A DNA stretch of 52,384 nucleotides from Actinomycetes bacterium (GCA_025351965.1 JANXUX010000337.1:1-52384), one strand, 5' to 3'; shown: positions 1 to 8,186, counted from the first letter of the stretch. Made by a program: numbers and translations. The notes: generated by a model not told the origin, from the sequence alone.

Positions 1-1289
1 GTGGAATCTGTGGTCGTCGTGGAATCTGTGGTGGTCGTGGTGGTCGTGGTCTCCTCGGCCACTGCGATCGGCAGCTCGGGCACCGTGGTGACCGGGACCT
101 CGGTCGTGGTGGTGGTGGTGGCCGTGGTCGTGGTCGTCGTCGGCACCTCGGTCGTCATGGTGGTCGTCGCCTCGGTGGTCGTCGTCGGCACCTCGGTCGT
201 CGTGGTCGTCGTCGGAGCATCCGTCGCCGGTGGCGTCGTCGGCGGTGCTTCGGTCGTCGTTGTCGGCGGTGCTTCAGTCGTCGCAGGTGCGGGTGGCGCA
301 TCGAGCATGACGGTGGCCTCAGCGCGCAACGGGACGGGCGGACCGGGGGTGATCAACGTCTGCGGCAGGTGCCCCAGCGGATCGGCAGCAGCGGCCCGGT
401 AGACCTGCGCCGGGCCGGGACCGGTCGTCGCCGCGACCACCGTCGCGGTCTGCGCTGGGCCGACGATCTCGAACGCGACCTCGCCGTCACCGCCGGTGGA
501 GAGCACTGCGACCGTCGACTCGTCGTCGAACGCGGCGCCGGACACCTCCAACCGCACCGTCGCGTTCGGCACGGGCTGCGCTCCGGCGCGCACATGCGCC
601 GAACCAGCACCGTTGGAGGACATCGTGACCTCGATCGTGAACGGCACAGCGAGACCGGCCGCCTCGGCATCGAGCCCGACGGCGAGATCCTGCAGATCCT
701 GACGCCCCGATGCTCCGGCGAGCATCGACAGCGACGGCACCAGAGGCGCAGAGGCGTTCGTCGCCCGATTCGAGCCCGCAGCATCCTGGGCGTAGTAGTG
801 GAACACTGCCCACAATGCCGACGCGATCGCGTTGTCGGTCGTCTGCCCGTAGCGCCACGTCAGATACGCGCTCTTGGCCCCACCCGGATCCCTCGGCAAC
901 GTCTGGGCGATCGGCGCCGACGGCGAGTCGATCGTTGGATGGATGCCACGGTTGAACGTGCACAGGCCGAGCCGGTAGCCGCCCGCTTCGTCGACCAGCA
1001 GCCATTGCCCGGCCCAGATCAGCGATGGCGAACGGCCGACGCCCGATGTGTGGAACCGGATCGCCTCCCCAGCGCAGCGGAAGTCGTCGGCGTAGTCCCG
1101 GCCGCCGTTCACGAAGGTGGTGTGGGCGACACAGTTGCCCGGGATCGACTCGAACGACGGGGCCATCGGCGGCTGGGCGTGGGCGGATTGCATCCGCCAG
1201 CAGAACACGAGGAACATGAGTAGGCCCGCGGCGAGCACGATGGTCGGCGGGAGCGGAGAACGGTGACGGGATGTGTTGGGCTTCACCAT
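1..1289 (-). CDS. Secreted Thr-rich surface protein, C-terminus cut off by window edge
   Basis: Open from an ATG at 1289 (a TGA lies immediately upstream in frame) to the window edge, about 429 visible residues. The N-terminus has a basic stretch, a hydrophobic core (residues 13-31) and an AHA-Q signal-peptidase-like site near residue 38. The globular part (about 39-300) contains LCTFN, then YLTWRYGQTTDNAIASALW, a pattern reminiscent of Cys-Gln thioester or related actinobacterial surface domains, followed by an Ig-like stretch (about 215-300). From about residue 330 the protein becomes a Thr/Pro linker (TTTTTTEVPTTTTEATTT), typical of cell-wall-spanning stalks; an LPXTG or membrane anchor may lie beyond the edge. 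The linker gives a poly-Val reading on the opposite strand that is not a gene. Function is unknown. It is divergent from ychF. Confidence 0.72.
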   Translation of the reverse strand, partial: MVKPNTSRHRSPLPPTIVLAAGLLMFLVFCWRMQSAHAQPPMAPSFESIPGNCVAHTTFVNGGRDYADDFRCAGEAIRFHTSGVGRSPSLIWAGQWLLVDEAGGYRLGLCTFNRGIHPTIDSPSAPIAQTLPRDPGGAKSAYLTWRYGQTTDNAIASALWAVFHYYAQDAAGSNRATNASAPLVPSLSMLAGASGRQDLQDLAVGLDAEAAGLAVPFTIEVTMSSNGAGSAHVRAGAQPVPNATVRLEVSGAAFDDESTVAVLSTGGDGEVAFEIVGPAQTATVVAATTGPGPAQVYRAAAADPLGHLPQTLITPGPPVPLRAEATVMLDAPPAPATTEAPPTTTTEAPPTTPPATDAPTTTTTTEVPTTTTEATTTMTTEVPTTTTTTATTTTTTEVPVTTVPELPIAVAEETTTTTTTTDSTTTTDS

Positions 1290-1348
1290 TCACTGAGTGC
1301 TTCCGGGGCGCAGAAGTGGAAAACAAACAGCGTCCGGCGATGCAGGGG

Positions 1349-1354
1349 TAGCCT
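1349..1354 (+). promoter_or_regulatory. TAGCCT -10-like box of ychF
   Basis: TAGCCT lies 10 nt before the ychF ATG with no convincing Shine-Dalgarno between. The same TANNNT box recurs just upstream of several other starts in this window, as expected for leaderless or near-leaderless actinobacterial transcripts. Confidence 0.45.
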
Positions 1355-1364
1355 CCGGAGCGCT

Positions 1365-2453
1365 ATGGAACGATTCGGCCTGGTTGGCCTCCCCAATGCG
1401 GGCAAGAGCTCGCTGTACAACGCTCTCACCGGTGGCGGTGCGTTGGCGGCTCCGTACCCGTTCGCCACCAAGGACCCGAACATCGGCGTCGCCAAGGTGC
1501 CCGACACCCGCGTCGATCAGCTCGGCGTGATGAGCAAGAGCAAGCAGCTCGTCCACGCCGCTGTACAAGTCGTCGACATCGGCGGACTCGTCGAAGGTGC
1601 GAGCAAAGGTGAGGGTCTCGGCAACAAGTTCCTGGCCAACATCCGCGAGGTCGAGGCGACCGTGTTCGTGCTCCGTGCGTTCACCGACGATGACGTCATG
1701 GGCCCCGACGATCCGCTCGAGCACCTACGCGTCGTGGAGATCGAACTCGCCCTCGCGGACCTCGAGACGGTCGAGAAGCGGCTCAAGACCACCCAGCGTC
1801 AGGCCAAGCTCGACAAGGCGCTCGGCGCCGAGATCGAGGCGCTCGAAGCCGCGTACGCATCGCTCAGCGACGGCCGCCCCCTCTACCGAGCCGCACTCAA
1901 GGCCGATCATGTCGAGGCGCTGAAGCCGCACTTCCTGCTCACCAACCGTCCCGTGCTCTGCGTGGTCAACGTCGGCGAGAACGAGCTCGACACGATCCCC
2001 GCAGTCGAAGACCGTGTCCGCGCTGAGATGAACGACGCCGGCGCGAACGTCGAGGTCATCGGGATGTGCGTCCAGCTCGAGGCCGAGGCCGCGACGATCA
2101 CCGACCCGGACGAGCGAGCCGAGATGCTGGAGGGCTTCGGCCTCGGCGAGGGTGCCCTGTTCCGTATGGTCCGCAGCGCCTACCACCTGCTCGGTCTGCG
2201 CACGTTCCTGACGACGGGCGTGCAGGAGTCCCGAGCGTGGACGTTCCATGCGGGCGACAAGGCCCCCGAGTGCGCCGGCAAGATCCACACCGACATCCAG
2301 CGCGGCTTCATCCGTGCCGAGGTCATCCACTGGGACGAGCTGCTCGCCCTCGGTTCGTGGGCCAAGGCCAAAGAGGTCGGCAAGCTCCGCGTCGAAGGCA
2401 AGGAATACGAGTTCGTCGACGGCGACGTCACGGAGTTCCGCTTCAACGTGTAA
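1365..2453 (+). CDS. ychF: Redox-regulated OBG-type ATPase/GTPase YchF
   Basis: 362 residues, the usual YchF length (about 363). The start [20 protein letters not shown] carries the G1 P-loop (GLPNAGKSS), followed by a [20 protein letters not shown] switch region. The central part is a coiled-coil (residues about 130-190, [20 protein letters not shown]) and the C-terminus is the TGS domain ([20 protein letters not shown]...[16 protein letters not shown]). The ATG at 1365 was chosen over an upstream in-frame GTG at 1263 because homology begins exactly there. YchF binds ATP in preference to GTP and associates with ribosomes. It reads rightwards and nothing is co-transcribed downstream. Confidence 0.96.
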   Translation: MERFGLVGLPNAGKSSLYNALTGGGALAAPYPFATKDPNIGVAKVPDTRVDQLGVMSKSKQLVHAAVQVVDIGGLVEGASKGEGLGNKFLANIREVEATVFVLRAFTDDDVMGPDDPLEHLRVVEIELALADLETVEKRLKTTQRQAKLDKALGAEIEALEAAYASLSDGRPLYRAALKADHVEALKPHFLLTNRPVLCVVNVGENELDTIPAVEDRVRAEMNDAGANVEVIGMCVQLEAEAATITDPDERAEMLEGFGLGEGALFRMVRSAYHLLGLRTFLTTGVQESRAWTFHAGDKAPECAGKIHTDIQRGFIRAEVIHWDELLALGSWAKAKEVGKLRVEGKEYEFVDGDVTEFRFNV

Positions 2454-2475
2454 CAGGGGTTTCGCGGCCTGGGCC

Positions 2476-2490
2476 AGCTGCGTACTTTCT
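2476..2490 (+). repeat. 15-bp direct repeat, left copy
   Basis: AGCTGCGTACTTTCT is repeated exactly at 5444-5458. This copy lies just before an integrase C-terminal remnant; the other lies near the far end of the degraded island. GCGTACT occurs twice within 18 nt here. Candidate attachment-site or target-duplication remnant; 15 bp alone is modest evidence. Confidence 0.45.
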
Positions 2491-2566
2491 GCGTACTCGC
2501 GACGTGTTGCTGAACACGCGCCCGCGGTCGCGAGGTCAGCTCAGGATTCGATCACGATCTGCGCCA

Positions 2567-2695
2567 CTCAAGTCCGCCAAGGTCACCCTCGACGTTCACG
2601 GCCACCTCTGGCCCGGCGAGGAAGACCGAGTCCGAGACGCCATCGGCCCCCTGTTCCGCCCCGACGAGTCCGGCGTACACAAGGCTGAACTAGAC
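2567..2695 (+). pseudogene. C-terminal remnant of a tyrosine recombinase/integrase
   Basis: A short frame reads KSAKVTLDVHGHLWPGEED and then RVRDAIGPLFRPDESG. This matches the end of actinophage-type tyrosine integrases, where the catalytic Tyr lies in a VTLDxYGHLWP context. Here the expected Tyr position reads His (VTLDVHGHLWP) and there is no upstream catalytic domain, so only a fragment of about 40 residues survives. It sits 76 nt after the left copy of the 15-bp direct repeat, supporting a former integrated element between here and about 5.5 kb. Confidence 0.6.
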
Positions 2696-3076
2696 CTCGA
2701 ATCGAGCCTCGGCCGCAGCGAGCAGCTGGCCGGCCCAGCGAACGCAGCTCGTCGCCTCGGCCGCGCTGACGTCGACGCTCTCATAGCCCGCCTGGGTCCT
2801 GCGATCGAGCGCCCGCTTGAGCGCCGTTGCCAGGCTGGTGTCGACCTGGCGCAGGAGATCAACAGCTGACATGTGGTTACCGTCACTCGACCGCTCGCCG
2901 AGCGCATGGCAGGTGATCGCGTCCGCGGCCGCAATGGCCGCATGGATCGCGCATGTTGCGACAACGCCTGGTGCGTCCAGCAGGTCCGCCGCTTCGAGGA
3001 ACTGACGCGCGTCGACGAGACGCTGGCGCGCCTGTTGCACGTCGCACGGCTTGCGGGCGCCCTTGCCCCGACTCAT
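2690..3076 (-). CDS. HEPN-domain protein of an MNT-HEPN toxin-antitoxin pair
   Basis: 128 residues, almost entirely helical. The segment AIHAAIAAADAITCHALGERSSDGNH contains an R-x5-H motif (Arg62, His68) that fits the HEPN RX4-6H ribonuclease signature, followed by a second helical hairpin. It overlaps the upstream nucleotidyltransferase gene by 4 nt (3073-3076), the standard MNT-HEPN arrangement. In characterised pairs the HEPN protein is an RNase toxin and the MNT partner neutralises it, often by nucleotidylating it. The N-terminal KPCDVQQARQRLV block reappears in a broken copy at 5560-5660. The toxin role is inferred from motif plus context. Confidence 0.72.
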   Translation of the reverse strand: MSRGKGARKPCDVQQARQRLVDARQFLEAADLLDAPGVVATCAIHAAIAAADAITCHALGERSSDGNHMSAVDLLRQVDTSLATALKRALDRRTQAGYESVDVSAAEATSCVRWAGQLLAAAEARFEV

Positions 3077-3678
3077 CGGTGACGCCCCAGCAACGAAGCG
3101 GTGCTACCGGCCAGAGCAATCCCGTCGAGCCGGATCTGCTCGACAAGTGGGTTCTTGGCTCGAACGAGCTTGCGCCACGACGACGGCGAGTGCTCGACAA
3201 GCTGCAAGTCGTTGCCAGTCCACGAGCGAACGTCGGCCTGGAGACGCGACAGACGCTCGTGCAGGTCATGTGACTGGAGGTCGTCAGCGACGATCAGCAA
3301 GTCCACGTCCGAGTCGCTATCGGCGTCGCCCCGAGCCACGGACCCGAACAGCCAGGCGCCGTTGAGTTCGGGCCATGCGGACAGCCGCTCGCGCATCCGC
3401 CGGATCAGCTCGCCCCGCAGACCCGCCAGAGCGAGCACCGGCCCGGCGGCGAGGTGGTCCCGGTTCAGCACAACCATCGACGATCGGCCGGCGACCGTCT
3501 CGTGCACCAGTCCAGCCTGAATCAGCTCCGCGATGACGGCGCTGGCATTGCCGGGAGCAACGCTGGCAGCTGCAGCGAGCTGGCGCCTCGTGACGGGTTG
3601 TTCCAGCCGGGCAAGCGTCTGCAGCAGCGCGCCGCGGACGGCGGGTGCGATGTCAAGAACGGGTGAGCCCAGATCCAT
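3073..3678 (-). CDS. Winged-helix + minimal nucleotidyltransferase (MNT) antitoxin-type protein
   Basis: 201 residues. Residues about 10-75 form a winged-helix DNA-binding domain (VTRRQLAAAASVAPGNASAV...GLVHE). Residues about 85-190 are a nucleotidyltransferase fold with the motif GSVARGDADSDSDVDLL (Gly112-Ser113, Asp124, Asp126), the pol-beta superfamily metal site. The ATG at 3678 follows a GAGGAG Shine-Dalgarno and an AT-rich palindrome at 3712-3725, which the winged helix could bind for autoregulation. It precedes the HEPN gene with a 4-nt overlap. Alternative: a stand-alone KNTase-like enzyme; the HEPN partner makes the toxin-antitoxin reading more likely. Confidence 0.8.
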   Translation of the reverse strand: MDLGSPVLDIAPAVRGALLQTLARLEQPVTRRQLAAAASVAPGNASAVIAELIQAGLVHETVAGRSSMVVLNRDHLAAGPVLALAGLRGELIRRMRERLSAWPELNGAWLFGSVARGDADSDSDVDLLIVADDLQSHDLHERLSRLQADVRSWTGNDLQLVEHSPSSWRKLVRAKNPLVEQIRLDGIALAGSTASLLGRHR

Positions 3679-3711
3679 GCCATCATCCTACTCCTCAGAT
3701 GATCGGAAACA

Positions 3712-3725
3712 AGATCATATGATCT
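3712..3725 (-). promoter_or_regulatory. Palindromic operator/promoter of the MNT-HEPN pair
   Basis: Perfect 14-bp palindrome AGATCATATGATCT in a local AT-rich stretch. Read leftwards it contains TATGAT, a good -10 box, about 35 nt before the ATG at 3678. Related half-sites (GATGATC, TAGATC) flank it. The placement suits autorepression by the winged-helix antitoxin. Confidence 0.5.
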
Positions 3726-3934
3726 CTTTCTAGATCGGTGTCCGGGCACGTCCGCTCGAGACGTCACCTGAGTAGACCAGTCCTCCCACCGCTCTCGCGC
3801 GGCCATCTCGTTCGCTCCATGACTGAGCGCTCAGCGTGGCGAATTTATCTGACCCCCGTCTGGGCGCACTGCGACGAAACCGGCGGCGCGACGCGCTTTT
3901 AGAACACGCGCAGGGCAATCTGGGCGGTTCGGGT

Positions 3935-4868
3935 CTATTGAATTCCTGCTTTTGCCCACCACTGGTTGAAAGGTTCGAAGGGGCGCCGCGGGATGAAGCG
4001 CTCGGCAGCGACATTGCCGTTGAGGTATCGCTCCTCGATCGCCCAAACGTGGTGATCAGCGAAACACCCCCACGCCTGTGCCCCATCGAATAGTTCTGCG
4101 GACGGCAGAGGATGTGTGCTTCGGTAGCCCCACGAAGGCACCGGTCCGCTCTGGTTCGAGTTGGAACATGAACGAGCAAGCCCGAGCGATCTCGAATCCT
4201 CGACACATTGCCGAGGCGGTGTCCCAGTCGATGACACCTGAGACGTCGTCGCCGTTGAAGAAGAGGTTGGCATGTTGGTAGTCGCCGTGAATGACTTGAG
4301 CGCCGAACTGTGGGGTGTAACTGTGAGCGCAAGCGGGGTCGTCGAGCCAGGCCGCCTGCTCGAGGCAGCGTTGGTAGGCCCATCGATCGACCTCGGTTGC
4401 CGAGTCTTGCGGAATTCGCTCAGCAGTTGAGCGAACTCGGCGGGACCAGCTCGCTCCCTCCCAGTCGAGCTTCCAGGACCGCAGCCCATCGATTGACAGG
4501 GTGGCTGTCGCATGATGCAGTTCGGCGAGGAACCGACCTGCGCTTGATGCGTGGGCCGGCGACAGCGACGGCGGTTCGAGTTGCCGACCCGAAGCGGGCT
4601 CGAACAGTGCGAAGAGCGCGTCGTTGGATTCCACGATCGTGCTGCCTCCGATGCTGCGAACGAGCCGGGGTGTTCGTAGCCCAACGTCTGCGACGGCTTC
4701 GATCATCTGATGCTCGCGTTCGACCGATGAGCGGTCAGTCGTGCGGTATCGACGCAAGAAGGCGACTGTTTGCCCGTGCGACACGCTCCAGGTTTCGTTC
4801 GTGGCGCCACCAGCTGTGTGTTCGATGCGATGGCTCGTCAAACCCCATGCCGCAAGTACCTCGTCCAT
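3935..4868 (-). pseudogene. Aminoglycoside-phosphotransferase-family kinase, frameshifted
   Basis: Starting at MDEVLAAWGLTSHRIEHTAG (ATG 4868), the frame shows an APH/homoserine-kinase-like fold: GGATNETW nucleotide loop, catalytic HGDYQHANLFF, and VIDWDTA metal site. After FQLEPERTGAFVGLP the frame collapses into SSAVRRTIRWGTG and a stop at 4056. The expected C-terminus (SAELFDGAQAWGCF..HHVWAIEERYLNGN..WWAKAGIQ, stop 3935) continues in the next frame, so a +1 frameshift lies at about 4105-4135. The substrate is unknown; the family includes antibiotic, choline and homoserine kinases. A single sequencing indel is an alternative to true decay. Confidence 0.75.
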
Positions 4869-5075
4869 GAGTCGAACGGCAACGCTGGCGAACTGCGGGT
4901 GGCGCTGACCGCCGATCGCCAATCCCACAGTCTCGTTCGACCGTGCGCTCCAGAGTGTCCCGAAGTTCCGTGAACAGATGCGCCAGATCTGGCGCTCGGA
5001 GTGCGTCCCTGAGCCGGCGTTTCTGGACGCATCTGGCGCAAGCCAAGACCACGGTCGGTGGTCAACTGGCCATCA

Positions 5076-5122
5076 GTGGGCGGATCGGATTGGCCGCCTG
5101 TGGGCAGATCGGGTTGTCCGCC
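5076..5122 (+). repeat. Two tandem imperfect 24-bp repeats
   Basis: 5076-5098 (GTGGGCGGATCGGATTGG...) and 5100-5122 (GTGGGCAGATCGGGTTGT...) are similar units with a 24-bp period. They lie in the 4869-5132 gap, in which I see no convincing gene. Confidence 0.45.
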
Positions 5123-5132
5123 CACACACGAG

Positions 5133-5444
5133 TCAAGCCTCCACGTACTTCCAGAGCGCACTTCCAAAGCTCCGGTAGTGCTCTGCCGCGGCATCGGATC
5201 GAGCTCCCATCGTCGCCAACTCCTCGTCGAGCGCAAACAATGCCTCGCCGCTCCGGCCGAGGACGGCCAGCATCGCCGGGCGGCGTGCAATCGCGTACTC
5301 AGGAACCGGCAGCACGCCCCAGCCGAGAGGGATTCGAGTTGCCGCCACGAGCGCCGACTTGGCCGCCCGCGACCACTCGACGACGAGAGTTGCACCGGAA
5401 GTAATTCGCCAATTCTGCCGAACGAGCGACTCGACCTCGCGCAA
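5133..5444 (-). CDS. Small hypothetical protein in the degraded island
   Basis: 103 residues of plausible, mostly helical composition (AAKSALVAATRIPLGWG..., LGRSGEALFALDEELATMGA, AAEHYRSFGSALWKYVEA). I recognise no family. The ATG at 5444 coincides with the right copy of the 15-bp direct repeat, so the gene may be a fragment whose original 5' part was replaced. It is followed by tandem 24-bp repeats and preceded by a deleted HEPN copy, so it may itself be decaying. Confidence 0.4.
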   Translation of the reverse strand: MREVESLVRQNWRITSGATLVVEWSRAAKSALVAATRIPLGWGVLPVPEYAIARRPAMLAVLGRSGEALFALDEELATMGARSDAAAEHYRSFGSALWKYVEA

Positions 5445-5458
5445 GCTGCGTACTTTCT
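5444..5458 (+). repeat. 15-bp direct repeat, right copy
   Basis: Exact second copy of AGCTGCGTACTTTCT (left copy 2476-2490). Between the copies lie the integrase remnant, the MNT-HEPN pair and the APH-like pseudogene, about 3 kb in all. Confidence 0.45.
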
Positions 5459-5559
5459 ACGAACTCCACCACGCGACTGAACTGCAGCGTCGCAGGCCAG
5501 AGGCTACGAATCGACCGCACTCCGACCATCCGCTGACGGGGGTTTTGCCCCCGGGGTTG

Positions 5560-5660
5560 CAGTCGGCAACGAAGTCAAGGCCGGCCGCGGCGGTGGCGGC
5601 GTGAATCGCATTTGTCGCCACGACCAGCCGCTGCCTGGCCTGCCGAGGATCGCACGGCTT
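5560..5660 (-). pseudogene. Deleted second copy of the HEPN gene N-terminus
   Basis: Reading leftwards from 5660 gives KPCDPRQARQRLVVATNAIH and then AATAAAG. The intact HEPN protein (2690-3076) has KPCDVQQARQRLV, then 17 extra residues, then VATCAIHAAIAAA. The remnant therefore looks like a paralogue with an in-frame internal loss of about 51 nt, and similarity ends soon afterwards. It lies between the right direct repeat and the DUF222-HNH gene. Confidence 0.6.
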
Positions 5661-5681
5661 CCAGGAAGAAGAACTGACCGG

Positions 5682-7091
5682 TCAGCCGTCCGGGGGTCCG
5701 GTGGCGACCGGAGGCCCGGTGGCCTCCGGGGGTCCGGTGGCGACCGGTGGCCCGGTGGTGCGCGGTGAGGTCCGGGTTCCGATCCGGCTGCCATCGACAC
5801 GGTAGGTGTGCCAGCCGCCAGGCAGGTCGGGGCCACGTTCGGCGTGGATGCCGAGGACGTCTTTGATCCGGTTGTGGTGCGAGCACATCACCCGAGCGTT
5901 CCGCTGGTCGGTTCCGCCGCCACCTGGATGCCGGGCAGTCGCTGCCCAGGCGAGGTGGTGATCGATCTCGATCCGTCCGTCACGGATGTGACAACCGGTG
6001 ACGATGCACCGATCGCCCCCGGCCAAGGCGGCCTGACGTGCGGCTCCGGTGAACAGGCGCTGGCGCCGGCCGAGATCGATCACGCATCCGTCATCGGCGT
6101 GCACGACCCGCTGCACCCGCCCGATCAACAGCGCAACCAACAAGTCGTCCGGGTCGACCGGCGCGCCCGACGCCGTCTCACAACGTCGGTGCAACAGATC
6201 GTCGGGCCACCCGGGTGCGTCGGTCGTCGCAGAGAACTGATCGTCGAAGGTGTCGTCCCCGCCGAATGGAGGCGTCCACGTCTGGTGGCCGATCCGGCGG
6301 ATCGCTGCGGCGGCGGTGTGCTCGTCGCAGTGGATCAGCACCAGGGGCGTCAACGGATCATGGCTCGACGCCTCCGCGGCAGCCCGGCAGATCGCCAGGA
6401 ACGCATCGAAACGACGCTGACGATTGGTCCGGCTGAGCAGCTGGGCGTGCATCCGGTCACCATGGACCGCCGTGCCGGCCGCCCACTCGGCGTCGAACTC
6501 CAACTGCGCATACGCATCGAGCACGTCGGCGATCACTGCGCCGGACATCGCGTCACCTGCGGCCGCAAAGCGGAACCCAGCGACGTCGGGATGCAGCGAG
6601 ACGTTCCGGTTGGCACGAGACGTCTCATGGTCCGCGTGGGCGCCGTCCGGGTCCGCGTGCTGCACGACCCGCTGACAACACAACCGGAAATCCTCGTCCG
6701 GCAGCAGCGCTGCGGCCTCGATCAGATCATCGACGACCACCGGCAACGCCGACCGCACCCGACGATTCGAGTGCAGACGGGTGAACCCGGTGATCTGCGA
6801 CTGCCCGATGTGCCCATCGATCCAGGCATCACCGACGGCAGGCAGGTCACCGATCATCCGCCCGGAGCGCACCCGGGCGTGGGCCTCGTCCTTGGAGCAG
6901 TTCGTCACCGCCTGCACCCAGTCCGCAGCGTTGCGGTGACCGTCGTCGTCGAACGAGCACGACACATCCACCTCAGCAACCATGGCCGCCGACAACGCAT
7001 CCAACTCCCGTCGGGCCAGCTCCACAGGCGAGGAAGTCCGCGTCGCGCGCCTGCAATGACAACCCCCGGAACCGCTCCAACCTCGGGTCAT
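5682..7091 (-). CDS. DUF222-HNH endonuclease domain protein (REP13E12-like)
   Basis: About 469 residues. The N-terminal and central part is the helical DUF222 domain (ELARRELDALSAAMVAEVD...QAVTNCSKDEAHARVRSGRM). The C-terminal HNH nuclease region reads CIVTGCHIRDGRIEIDHHLAW...NARVMCSHHNRIKD. The extreme C-terminus is a PPVATGPPEATGPPVATGPP repeat tail. The family includes the M. tuberculosis REP13E12 proteins, common in actinobacteria and often linked to mobile DNA, which fits the adjacent degraded island. The start is uncertain: ATG 7091 was chosen, but an in-frame GTG about 24 codons downstream and an upstream extension to 7250 are possible. Whether it cuts DNA is not known. Confidence 0.85.
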   Translation of the reverse strand: MTRGWSGSGGCHCRRATRTSSPVELARRELDALSAAMVAEVDVSCSFDDDGHRNAADWVQAVTNCSKDEAHARVRSGRMIGDLPAVGDAWIDGHIGQSQITGFTRLHSNRRVRSALPVVVDDLIEAAALLPDEDFRLCCQRVVQHADPDGAHADHETSRANRNVSLHPDVAGFRFAAAGDAMSGAVIADVLDAYAQLEFDAEWAAGTAVHGDRMHAQLLSRTNRQRRFDAFLAICRAAAEASSHDPLTPLVLIHCDEHTAAAAIRRIGHQTWTPPFGGDDTFDDQFSATTDAPGWPDDLLHRRCETASGAPVDPDDLLVALLIGRVQRVVHADDGCVIDLGRRQRLFTGAARQAALAGGDRCIVTGCHIRDGRIEIDHHLAWAATARHPGGGGTDQRNARVMCSHHNRIKDVLGIHAERGPDLPGGWHTYRVDGSRIGTRTSPRTTGPPVATGPPEATGPPVATGPPDG

Positions 7092-7230
7092 CCGCCAACG
7101 AGTCCATACAGCAAGCCTACGAAATGGGTGTGACACAGTGCCCGAAACCGGGTGCGTGGCACGAGCAAGCGTGCCGGTGGCCGGGACACCACACGTCGAT
7201 TCTCGGTACGGCTGTGCGAGAATCGAGGCC

Positions 7231-8175
7231 GTGACCGGTACCTCGACCACCGCTGCGCCTGCGTCTCATCAGGTGCCGATCACGGCGTCGTTCGTGGCGT
7301 TCGGTGCCGGCGTGATCTGGAGCGTCGGCGCACTACTGACCCGGCTCGCCGGACACGCCGATGCGTGGCAGTACCTGATCTGGCGATCGGTCGGCGTGGT
7401 GGTCGTCATGGAGATCGTCAGCCGGGTCCGCGGACAGGGCTGGATGACGCCACGAGCGTTCACCCAGGGCCGGATCATGTTCATCGGCACGCTCGGCCTG
7501 ATGGTCGCCTCGCTCGCGTTCGTCTACGCGATCAAGAACACGACGGCGGCGAACGCTGCGTTCCTCGCCTCGGTCACGCCGCTCTTCGCGGTCGTGCTGT
7601 CCCGGGTGTTCCTCGGTGAGCGACTGACGCGCGTCACCATCGGGGCGTTGCTGCTGGCCATGTGCGGGCTGGCGATCATGGTCGTGTCCGACGTCAACGG
7701 CGGGAACATGGTCGGCAACGTTGCGGCGCTCCTGTCGTCGCTCGGTTTCGCCGTCTACACGGTGTGCGTGCGTTCCGAGCCGCACCGGGACTGGTCGCCG
7801 ATCCTGCCCGGGTACGCGTCGATGATGATCGTGCTGTGCGTGATCGTGACGCTGCTCAAGGGCAACCCGCTCCTGCCACCGGCAGCGGACACGACCTACG
7901 CACTGCTACACGGCGGCGTGCTGATCGTCGTCGGCACGCTGATGTTCAACATCGGCTCGCGCACAGTTCCGGCGGTCGCGATGACGATCCTCGCCCAGAG
8001 CGAAATGGCGTTCGTGCCGTTCTGGATCTTCCTCTGGTTCGGTGAGGCGCCAACGATGTGGGCCCTGATCGGCGGCGCGATCATCCTCACGGCCGTCATC
8101 GGCAAGTCGGTGCTCGACGCCCGAGCGCCGGGGGTCGACGAAACCTCCGATGTCGGACCCGGATTCATCGCCTAG
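7231..8175 (+). CDS. EamA/DMT-superfamily transporter
   Basis: 314 residues from the GTG at 7231, with ten hydrophobic segments in two EamA repeats (about residues 12-145 and 160-295). Examples are FVAFGAGVIWSVGALL, TTAANAAFLASVTPLFAVVL and ALIGGAIILTAVIGKSVL. The TTAANAAFLASVTPLFAVVLSR segment is the characteristic helix 4 of DMT transporters. An in-frame GTG at 7138 would add a non-hydrophobic tail and is less likely. Family members export small metabolites such as amino acids; the substrate is unknown. It lies 11 nt before the MFS gene, so the two may be co-transcribed, although a separate -10 box lies at 8173. Confidence 0.87.
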   Translation: MTGTSTTAAPASHQVPITASFVAFGAGVIWSVGALLTRLAGHADAWQYLIWRSVGVVVVMEIVSRVRGQGWMTPRAFTQGRIMFIGTLGLMVASLAFVYAIKNTTAANAAFLASVTPLFAVVLSRVFLGERLTRVTIGALLLAMCGLAIMVVSDVNGGNMVGNVAALLSSLGFAVYTVCVRSEPHRDWSPILPGYASMMIVLCVIVTLLKGNPLLPPAADTTYALLHGGVLIVVGTLMFNIGSRTVPAVAMTILAQSEMAFVPFWIFLWFGEAPTMWALIGGAIILTAVIGKSVLDARAPGVDETSDVGPGFIA

Positions 8176-8178
8176 CCT
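8173..8178 (+). promoter_or_regulatory. TAGCCT -10-like box before the MFS gene
   Basis: TAGCCT overlaps the stop codon of the EamA gene and ends 8 nt before the GTG at 8187. It repeats the box and spacing seen before ychF and metG. Confidence 0.4.
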
Positions 8179-8186
8179 CGACGGAC

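Noticed and set aside
1-402. Rightward poly-Val/Ser reading frame
   Set aside because: It is the reverse strand of the Thr/Pro codons (ACC/ACG) of the leftward secreted protein.
5076-5122. CRISPR-like repeats
   Set aside because: Only two imperfect adjacent units, no spacers and no cas genes.
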